Shown one piece after another: positions 1 to 6,717 of a stretch of DNA of 59,497 nt. The notes beneath the pieces were generated by a model. It was not told the DNA's origin. It searched no databases and was given only the letters and a program-made list of their open reading frames with translations. Source of the DNA: Chloroflexota bacterium (lineage in GTDB: Bacteria > Chloroflexota > Anaerolineae > B4-G1 > SLSP01); the NCBI GenBank assembly GCA_029555965.1, contig JAKQHY010000199.1, positions 1 through 59,497 of the forward strand, read 5' to 3'. The position numbers and the translations under genes are program-made. Position 1 is the stretch's first letter, and each line of letters begins with the position of its first letter.

Positions 1-3000
1 CACCCCCTCTCCCCAACCCTCCCCCAGACCCTCACCGCCCTTGAGCACCTCGCCCCCTACCTGCCATCGGGCCTGTTGCCGCGCCTCGTGTCGGACGTGT
101 ACGCGGACGAGAGCGCCGGCGAGCATCGCCTGGTCGCCGTCCTCTTTGCCAACTTCGTGGGCGCCAGCGAGCTGGTCGCTCGCCTGGGGCCGGGCCGCGA
201 GGCCGACATCGCCGCCGCCCTCAACGTTTACTTCGTCGCTATGCACCAGGCCGTCGCCCGCTACGGCGGCGTCGTCAACAAAGTGGACCTCTACGACCAC
301 GGCGACAAGCTGATGGCGCTCTTCGGCGCGCCGGTGGCACACGAAGACGACGCTGAGCGTGCCGTCCGTGCCGCGCTGGAAATGCAACGCGCCCTTGAAA
401 GTGAGGGGGAGAAGGGGAGACAAGGAGAGGGGGAGACGTTCCCCCCTTCCCCCCCTCCCCCCCTCTCCCCCTCGTCTCTCTGGAAACAGCGCATCGGCGT
501 GAGCACCGGCATGGTCTTCGCCGGGCTGGTCGGCGGGGCCGCGCGGCGCGAGTACACCGTGATGGGCGACGAGGTCAACCTGGCGGCGCGGCTGATGAGC
601 GCGGCGGACGAAGGCGGGCTGCTGCTCTCCGGCTACGTCGAGCGCAAAGTCCGCGCCTTCTTTGAGGTGGCCGACCGGGGCGCGGTGCAGTTGAAGGGCA
701 AGAGCAAACCCGTGCCCACGTACACCGTCGTCGGGCGGCGGGCGCAGCCGGAGCCGGTGCGCGGGATTCGCGGGCTGCGCTCCGCGCTGGTGGGCCGCGC
801 TGCCGAGCAGGCCACCCTGCGCAACCTTGTCGCCGATTTGTACACGGGGCGCGGCGCGATCCTCTCGCTCATCGGCGAGGCCGGCCTGGGCAAGAGCCGG
901 TTGATGGCCGATCTGCGCGATAGCGTCTATGAAGAAATCGCCATGACCTGGATCGAAGGCCGCTGCCTTTCTTACACCCAGCAGATCAGCTACTCGGCCT
1001 TCAACGACGTGATCCGCAGCGCCCTGGGCATTTTAGATACCGACAACGAATTCGACATCCGCGACAAACTGCGCCGGTACGTCGAAACGCTGCTGCCCGC
1101 CGACGTGGGTGACGACGTGCGGCCCTATCTGGTCCACTTCCTCAACCTGCCCCTGAGCGAACGGGAGGCCGAGCGCGTCGCCTACCTGGACGGCGAGGCG
1201 CTTCAACGCCAGATCGTGCGGGCGATCACCACCCTGCTGGAAGCCGTCGCGCGCGAGCAGCCGCTCGTCCTGGTCTTCGACGACCTCCACTGGGCCGACT
1301 CCGCCTCGCTGATGCTGTTGGAGCGTTGCATGGCGCTCACCGACCGCGTCCCCCTGCTGCTCGTGCTCATCTACCGCCCGCTGCGCGGCCACGGCTGCTG
1401 GGCGCTCGGCGACCTGGCCGCCCGCGACTATCCGCATCGCTACACGCGCCTCTCCCTTACCCCCCTGCGCGCCGAAGCCGGGCAGGATCGCCAACTGGTC
1501 TGCAACCTGCTCTCCCTGGACGCACTGCCGCCGGCGTTGGAACAGTTAATTGCGCGCGCGGAGGGCAATCCCTTCTACATCGAGGAGATCATCCGCACGC
1601 TGATCGATCAGGCCATCATCGTCAGCCATCCCGAAGGCTGGCGGTTGGAGCGCGACCTGGATTTGCACACCATCCCCGACACGCTGCAAGGGCTGATCGT
1701 CGCCCGGCTGGATCAGTTGATGGAGGAGGCGCGCCGCACGCTGCAACTGGCCGCGGTCGTCGGGCGCGCCTTCCGCTACGAGATGCTCGCGTGGCTGGCT
1801 TCGGCGGCGGCGCTGGCGGCCACGCTCGACACCAGCCTGGCGCGCTTGCAGCAGGCCGAGTTGATCCGCGAGCACGCCCGGTTGCCGGAGGTGGCGTACA
1901 TCTTCAAGCACGTCCTGGTTCACGACGTGGCCTACGAGAGCCTGCTCCTGCGCGACCGGCGCGCCTATCACGGCCTGGTGGCGCAGCATTTGGAGGACGT
2001 GGTCACCGGCCAGAAGCGGGAGGAAGTCTACGAGGTGCTGGCCTACCACTACGGCCTTTCCGACTATCGTGAGAAAGCGCTGGACTACCTCACCCGTTCC
2101 GGCGACAAGGCGCGCGCCGCCTACGCCAACCCGGAGGCCATCGCCTTCTACCGGCAGGCCGCGCGGCTGGCCGAGCAATCGCAGCAGTGGGACGCCTTTG
2201 CGGACGTGCTCACCGGGCTGGGGGACGTGCTGTTTCACACCGGGGAGTCGGACGAGGCGCTGGCCTGCTACGAGCAGGCATTATCCCGTCGGCAGCAACC
2301 CGCGCCGCAAGCCGACCTGCTCCGGCGGATCGCTGCCATCCACGAGAAGCGCGGCGACTACGAACAGGCGCTTGCCGCGTGTACGCGCGGCATGGCGTTG
2401 CTCCCCGCAGAGGCGGCTGCGTCGGTGGAGATGGCGCGGCTGATGATTGCTCGCGCGCACATCCACGAGCAGCAGGGGCAGAATGAGGCCGCCCGGCAAG
2501 AGAGCGAAGCGAGTTTGACTCTCCTGACCGATACGACGCATTATCGAGAAATCGTCCAGGCGCATAACGTCCTGGGCTTGAGCTTGCGCAGCAACCAACC
2601 GGCGAAGGCCATTGAGCATCTGGAACAAGCGATGCATATCCTGGAACGGATCGGGGACGACTATGAGGCCGCCAAAATTTACAACAACCTCGCCATTTTG
2701 TACTATCAGACCGATCTGAATCGCGCGGCGGACTACTTCCAGAATGCGCTGCGGACGATGCAGCGCCTGGGAAACGTCTGGGAAGAGGCGACGGCCTATA
2801 TGAATTTGGGGATCATCTATTACACCCAGGGCAACTATGCCCAGGCGATAGAGAATTATGAGTATAGCCTGCACATTACCGAGCGATTGGGCGACAAACA
2901 AGGGCTGTCCGACTGCTATGTGAATCTGGGGGAAACGTACCGCGCGCAAGGCAATCTCAAGCAAGCCATCGAATACTTGGAGAGAAGTCTGGCCGTCGCC

Positions 3001-3432
3001 AGTGAGATTGGCGCCGAGGCTACCGCTGCCGAATGTCAACGGCAGTTGGCAGAGTGTTATCTGGAAAATGGCGAGTACGAAAAATCCCTGGCGATCTGCC
3101 GCGAAGCGTTGGCAGGTATCCAGGGAACAGGGGAATTCAAAATCAAAGGAGACCTTTACCATGTGATGGGGAACGCCTATCACAAACTCCGAGAGTTGGA
3201 GGTGGCGTTGTCGCATCTGGAAAAAAGCATCGGCATTTTGCGCGAACTCAACCAGGATTTTGACCTCGCCGCCGTGCTCTCCGATTATGGGCAAGTGCTG
3301 AAAGACGCCGCGCAGCCCGCTGCCGCGCGCGCCGCCCTCACCGAGGCGCTGACGCTCTTTGAACGGCTGGAATTGAGTCAAGAACAGGAGCGAGTGCGGG
3401 CGGCGTTGAATGGGACACCAGCAGGAGAATGA
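1..3432 (+). CDS. Cyclase-domain / AAA ATPase / TPR signalling protein, 5' end outside window
   Basis: The frame is open to the left window edge, so the usable TTG at 76 is probably not the true start and the N terminus (often another cyclase domain in this architecture) is missing. Counting from base 1, a class III nucleotide cyclase-like domain spans about codons 40-245. An AAA/STAND-type ATPase follows at about 258-620, with Walker A GEAGLGKSR near 293 and Walker B LVLVFDDLHWAD near 422. TPR repeats fill about 735-1135. The cyclase domain looks degenerate: the first metal-binding Asp of the usual FAD(I/V)xGFT motif is Asn (FANF, about codon 51), while GDKLMALFGAP keeps the second Asp. A low-complexity stretch (codons 134-161) interrupts the domain before the conserved GVSTGMVFAGLVGG segment. 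Proteins of this design are large cytoplasmic signal-responsive ATPases; ligand and target are unknown. Architecture is confident, enzymatic activity doubtful. Confidence 0.85.
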   Translation, partial: HPLSPTLPQTLTALEHLAPYLPSGLLPRLVSDVYADESAGEHRLVAVLFANFVGASELVARLGPGREADIAAALNVYFVAMHQAVARYGGVVNKVDLYDHGDKLMALFGAPVAHEDDAERAVRAALEMQRALESEGEKGRQGEGETFPPSPPPPLSPSSLWKQRIGVSTGMVFAGLVGGAARREYTVMGDEVNLAARLMSAADEGGLLLSGYVERKVRAFFEVADRGAVQLKGKSKPVPTYTVVGRRAQPEPVRGIRGLRSALVGRAAEQATLRNLVADLYTGRGAILSLIGEAGLGKSRLMADLRDSVYEEIAMTWIEGRCLSYTQQISYSAFNDVIRSALGILDTDNEFDIRDKLRRYVETLLPADVGDDVRPYLVHFLNLPLSEREAERVAYLDGEALQRQIVRAITTLLEAVAREQPLVLVFDDLHWADSASLMLLERCMALTDRVPLLLVLIYRPLRGHGCWALGDLAARDYPHRYTRLSLTPLRAEAGQDRQLVCNLLSLDALPPALEQLIARAEGNPFYIEEIIRTLIDQAIIVSHPEGWRLERDLDLHTIPDTLQGLIVARLDQLMEEARRTLQLAAVVGRAFRYEMLAWLASAAALAATLDTSLARLQQAELIREHARLPEVAYIFKHVLVHDVAYESLLLRDRRAYHGLVAQHLEDVVTGQKREEVYEVLAYHYGLSDYREKALDYLTRSGDKARAAYANPEAIAFYRQAARLAEQSQQWDAFADVLTGLGDVLFHTGESDEALACYEQALSRRQQPAPQADLLRRIAAIHEKRGDYEQALAACTRGMALLPAEAAASVEMARLMIARAHIHEQQGQNEAARQESEASLTLLTDTTHYREIVQAHNVLGLSLRSNQPAKAIEHLEQAMHILERIGDDYEAAKIYNNLAILYYQTDLNRAADYFQNALRTMQRLGNVWEEATAYMNLGIIYYTQGNYAQAIENYEYSLHITERLGDKQGLSDCYVNLGETYRAQGNLKQAIEYLERSLAVASEIGAEATAAECQRQLAECYLENGEYEKSLAICREALAGIQGTGEFKIKGDLYHVMGNAYHKLRELEVALSHLEKSIGILRELNQDFDLAAVLSDYGQVLKDAAQPAAARAALTEALTLFERLELSQEQERVRAALNGTPAGE
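401..481. repeat. Purine/pyrimidine-rich inverted repeat inside the cyclase coding region
   Basis: The top strand runs GA-rich (401-436) and then CT-rich (about 440-481). The two halves are largely complementary around a short GACGTTC centre, and the runs fall into loose 7-bp units such as GGGAGAA and CTCCCCC. It stays in frame and encodes a Gly/Glu-rich then Pro/Ser-rich loop absent from ordinary cyclase domains. It looks like an inserted spacer-type repeat that was tolerated at a surface loop. Confidence 0.7.
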
Positions 3433-3459
3433 CACTTTTGCTTTTTAGGCAATTCGCTG

Positions 3460-4257
3460 TTACGCTAGGGGTAAATGTTTTTGGGGGTCTTGGCATGAGT
3501 AGTCAATTTCACCATTCAGGTTGGCTTCGCCCAGATGTCGTCCATGCGCATCAAAAACTTCCAAATGCGCATCGCGACCAAAGTGAAGTTGATCTACATA
3601 CCAGTAATAGCCCGTAGCTTTTTCCTGGTACACTTTCCGTCCCTGTTCTATTCTTGAAGTCCTCCTGAATCTGGTCATATCTTGCAAAACGGTTTGCTCG
3701 TCACGCGGAGGGTAGGCTAAATCAGTAGTGTAGATAGATAAATTCAGGGCAAGCCATTTTTCTAAAGAATTTCTATTTTCAACGCAATCCACCTTAACCG
3801 TGGCTTGCCTGTTTTTGGAAACTAACAGAGACGTATTGCCTGCAAATTCTGATTGAATAAAATTAACCAACAAGCCGATAAGCGCCGTATCCCGCAACTT
3901 TCTCTCCGCCAGTTCTGCAATGCTGGTATCGGTCACAAGTTGTTCGTTTACCTCGAACCAATCGTCGCGGGAATGTTTGCGTTCCGGTTGCCAATCACGG
4001 GGGTTGAGTCTATCGAAAACATATCTTCTGAAAGCAACTTTTAGCTGCTTATCTTTAATTTTCTGGTAGCTGGATTGAAAAACTTCGCCACGTATTGCTT
4101 TATAATCCAAAAATAACTCACTCTTGTACATTTGCGCCGATTTGACACACTGGTTTATTAGGTCAAAAATTGCAGTGAAAGTCACTACGGCTTTAGCAAA
4201 ATCCGTATCTGAAAAATATTGTTCCTGTAATGATGCTTCGTTGATAAAGATTTCCAT
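3460..4257 (-). CDS. Protein with C-terminal colicin E3-like ribonuclease motif; last gene of DUF262/AAA cassette
   Basis: 265 aa, no signal peptide or membrane segment. Residues 1-200 match no family I recognise. The C terminus (about 217-265) carries DQLH, then HLEVFD, HGRHLG and DPQK. This follows the order of the colicin E3 16S-rRNA nuclease domain, whose Asp-x-x-His, Glu, G-HLG and DPKR elements include the catalytic Asp510, His513, Glu517 and Arg545. Here the matching residues would be D222, H225, E233 and K260, with about four extra residues between His and Glu and Lys in place of Arg. The gene starts 3 bases after the stop of the AAA ATPase gene and has no strong ribosome site, so translation is probably coupled. 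No bacteriocin-type immunity gene is adjacent. I infer a toxic effector held in check by its partners. The motif match is by eye from memory; the existence of the gene is secure. Confidence 0.8.
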   Translation of the reverse strand: MEIFINEASLQEQYFSDTDFAKAVVTFTAIFDLINQCVKSAQMYKSELFLDYKAIRGEVFQSSYQKIKDKQLKVAFRRYVFDRLNPRDWQPERKHSRDDWFEVNEQLVTDTSIAELAERKLRDTALIGLLVNFIQSEFAGNTSLLVSKNRQATVKVDCVENRNSLEKWLALNLSIYTTDLAYPPRDEQTVLQDMTRFRRTSRIEQGRKVYQEKATGYYWYVDQLHFGRDAHLEVFDAHGRHLGEANLNGEIDYSCQDPQKHLPLA

Positions 4258-4260
4258 AGG

Positions 4261-5508
4261 TTAGAATCCAAAGAGTCGGGCAAAATCTTTATCGGTCTGA
4301 TCAAAGAAACCATCCGGCCACTCTTCAATAGCGCCGTTTTCAAGCACGGGAATCTCAAGCACTGGGCAAGTCGAATCTCGTTGGAAATACAAGACGTTCA
4401 AATCGTTTACATTGATCACTTTGTCCAAAACGGCAATTCTGAGACCATTCAAGATGTGCTCGCTGTGTGATTCTACCAACACTTGCACACCACATGCGCT
4501 GACGGCTGCTAAAAACCGGGCAATTTGTGCCTGTGCATAAGGATGAAGATGGGCTTCAGGATTTTCAACAATTAGCATCTCTCCAGCCTGTGCGATCAAA
4601 CCCGAGACAATAATGGGTAAGGCGTAGCTGTATCCAAAACCTACGTTCACCGGTCTGTAAAGCTCTAGTGAGTTTTCAGAGTTGAGCTGCATTAAAACGA
4701 TATTGGCCTTAAGCGGTTGGACGTTAACCTTGCCACCGCCAAAAATTTGATTCAACCAAGCGGCGGTTTGATCCAGAACTGTATGAGTAGCATCGCTGGG
4801 TAAACGTAAGAGTTCATAGACAAGATCCTCTTTCTTTTTGGATAGGACATTGGCGGTGTACTCTCCACGCTGTCCAACATTAGGAAATTCAGCGAAACTC
4901 TGTTTTGGGTAATAATCTCGTGGGCCGATACGATCGGCAGAAATATAGTGAATTTGAGTAAAATTAACAACATCTCGAACAAATTGATTTTCACTGACTT
5001 CTACTTTTGATGTGTCCTCATACTGCGGTTTTGGAAACCAAATAGCGGGAAGCAGATTGTGCCAGGGTTCAGATGATATAGGCAGCTCAAGCAACTCCAT
5101 AGATAGCTTAGCATTAAAAGCAAAAGACTCATCTAGGAACTGTCCCTCTACAATCAGATCATCTATATCGGCCACCATATCATCTTGAGGATTCCCTTTA
5201 AGAGAGTAATGGAGGTCAGCATAGTTATCATTACGTTGAAATCTAAAAGCCAGTTCAATAGCTTCAGTGCGCGAAACCGCACTATTTCGTACATCATCAA
5301 AACTACCCAATTCAACACAGCTACCGTTGAAGATAATCTGTCGGGTAGTGCGGCTATGTTCAGGAGATTGCCGCATCAGCAAAAGGGCTTGTAATACAGT
5401 AGATTTGCCCCGACCATTGATACCAGTAAGCAAGTTAATAGCATTGAGTGGAATTCGAACTTGCTCCCGAAAACACTTGAAGTTTTTTAAACTAATTTCT
5501 CTTAACAT
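4261..5508 (-). CDS. AAA-family ATPase with DUF3696-type C terminus (ABC/SMC-like, single domain)
   Basis: 415 aa. Walker A GINGRGKS is at residues 29-36 of an N terminus typical of RecF/OLD-like ATPases (LREISLKNFKCF). A Walker B-like IVENPEAHLHP lies near 312, followed by LVESHSEHILNGLR, the switch/His region of the AAA_15/AAA_21 group. The end (EEWPDGFFDQ, near 400) is the DUF3696 signature. Relatives occur beside nucleases or toxins in defence loci, where the ATPase senses or gates the effector; that role is inferred here. The start overlaps the upstream DUF262 gene by 7 bases, with GGAGA 6 bases before the ATG, which indicates coupled translation in one operon. No TOPRIM domain is present, unlike full OLD nucleases, so catalysis would need a partner. 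Confidence 0.9.
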   Translation of the reverse strand: MLREISLKNFKCFREQVRIPLNAINLLTGINGRGKSTVLQALLLMRQSPEHSRTTRQIIFNGSCVELGSFDDVRNSAVSRTEAIELAFRFQRNDNYADLHYSLKGNPQDDMVADIDDLIVEGQFLDESFAFNAKLSMELLELPISSEPWHNLLPAIWFPKPQYEDTSKVEVSENQFVRDVVNFTQIHYISADRIGPRDYYPKQSFAEFPNVGQRGEYTANVLSKKKEDLVYELLRLPSDATHTVLDQTAAWLNQIFGGGKVNVQPLKANIVLMQLNSENSLELYRPVNVGFGYSYALPIIVSGLIAQAGEMLIVENPEAHLHPYAQAQIARFLAAVSACGVQVLVESHSEHILNGLRIAVLDKVINVNDLNVLYFQRDSTCPVLEIPVLENGAIEEWPDGFFDQTDKDFARLFGF

Positions 5509-6611
5509 TCTACGTCTCCAAGAATTTCTTGTACCAATTTGAACCGATTACGCACCCGCCGTGTGTCTCCGGTTGAAAAACGCACAGTATCTATGAATTC
5601 TGGGGTTTGCAGTAATTTTTCATAATTAGCTACGATGGTTTGTTTGTGATCTCTTAAAAACTCATCGGACTGAATAGAGAAGAAATAACTCACAGCTTCC
5701 AATAAAGCAATGTTAATTCTACCTCGCGAAGAAGTCGTGGGTAATCTGAAATTACGGTCGCCGAAAAACTGATAGCTTAAGCGCATGACCCGTTCAAAAT
5801 CGTTCTTCAATGCTGTGATATCCACTTCGGACATCTGTTGTATCGTTTTCAAAGCCCGTTCAAGAAAATCATCCATATCATCTTTATAGGCTGGCTCATA
5901 ACCAAGTACTTTGAACGCCAAATAGCGTAAGATAGCTTCGCGATCCTTCATCCTTTTAGGCGAAATTCCTTTATCAATCGCACGCTTGAAGTAAGGCTTT
6001 TCGGCCAATTCTTTGAGTAGACGTGTTGCAGGACCTAAAAAAATACAGTTGCGAACTTCTTGCCGAGTTAGTTGTGTGCCGCCTGTGTTGATTCGTTCAA
6101 AAATATCATAAATCATTGGCAAGGGCACAGATGGCTTAATAAGATAAATTAACAATTGTTTGTCTTCAATTTTCGTCTGTAAATATTGTGTCAATCCACT
6201 GAATTTGTAGCCACATAGTTCAGTTAATACGGTCAGATCATCGCTCAATGCAAATCGATCATCAAGAAAATCCGCCATAGTGGTTGTCCGTTGTAATCCA
6301 TCCACAATAATATATTTCCCATTTTGGGTTTGATTGACATATAAGGGAGGTAATGGAATGTTTAATAAAATAGACTCTATGAATCGAGACTTTTGTGCCG
6401 ACTTCCATACCAAGTTTCGCTGAAATTCAGGGTCAGTAATTAATAGTTCTCGCGTCAGCCTGCGTTTCCACTCAAAAATCGTCAGGTGTTCCTCACGGAT
6501 ATCCACCTCTTTAGGCATATTGTGAGGATAGATAGCGCCATCGGCATAACCATCCATATCTTTTGTATCTTCATCGGTTTCGATGATATCGTTTTCCTGG
6601 ATTGCTTCCAT
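5502..6611 (-). CDS. DUF262 (GmrSD N-domain-like, ParB/sulfiredoxin fold) protein
   Basis: 369 aa. The DUF262 core is clear: PEFQRNLVWK (about 59-68), then IPLPPLYVNQ, the nucleotide-binding signature VDGLQRTTT (canonical DGQQR, here Leu for the first Gln), and FERINTGGTQLTRQEVRN (about 188-205). DUF262 is the N-terminal half of the type IV restriction enzyme GmrSD and occurs in other phage-defence proteins. The HNH half (DUF1524) is absent, so this is a stand-alone DUF262 protein that probably lacks GmrSD-type nuclease activity. It is the first gene of the cassette; a sigma70-like promoter lies 38-65 bases upstream, and GGAGA stands before the ATG. Composition is clearly richer in A+T than the flanking genes, suggesting acquisition by transfer. 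Its role in sensing or regulation is inferred from context. Confidence 0.9.
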   Translation of the reverse strand: MEAIQENDIIETDEDTKDMDGYADGAIYPHNMPKEVDIREEHLTIFEWKRRLTRELLITDPEFQRNLVWKSAQKSRFIESILLNIPLPPLYVNQTQNGKYIIVDGLQRTTTMADFLDDRFALSDDLTVLTELCGYKFSGLTQYLQTKIEDKQLLIYLIKPSVPLPMIYDIFERINTGGTQLTRQEVRNCIFLGPATRLLKELAEKPYFKRAIDKGISPKRMKDREAILRYLAFKVLGYEPAYKDDMDDFLERALKTIQQMSEVDITALKNDFERVMRLSYQFFGDRNFRLPTTSSRGRINIALLEAVSYFFSIQSDEFLRDHKQTIVANYEKLLQTPEFIDTVRFSTGDTRRVRNRFKLVQEILGDVEC

Positions 6612-6648
6612 ACGTAGAAATCTCCAAGTAGGATTGAATATTTTTCTG

Positions 6649-6676
6649 ATAATAGGTTTAATTACTGGAAAGTCAA
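6649..6676 (-). promoter_or_regulatory. Sigma70-like promoter for the DUF262/AAA/effector operon
   Basis: On the minus strand TTGACT (6671-6676) is followed after 16 bases by TATTAT (6649-6654), leading into the DUF262 gene starting at 6611. It lies just past the terminator of the upstream gene, so the cassette is its own transcription unit. Confidence 0.65.
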
Positions 6677-6684
6677 ACCCAAAA

Positions 6685-6711
6685 GTCGGGCAAGCAGGAT
6701 GCTTGCCCGAC
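6685..6711 (-). terminator. Intrinsic terminator of the 2560-aa protein gene
   Basis: A perfect 12-bp stem GTCGGGCAAGCA / TGCTTGCCCGAC with a 3-base loop, followed on the minus strand by TTTTGGGTTT. It sits 7 bases after the stop codon and separates this gene from the defence-like cassette downstream. Confidence 0.8.
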
Positions 6712-6717
6712 CTTTCA

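Noticed and set aside
2281..3435. 384-codon open frame on the minus strand opposite the TPR region
   Set aside because: It is a shadow of the TPR-coding frame: the plus frame has clear TPR and ATPase motifs, and the minus translation matches no known domain.
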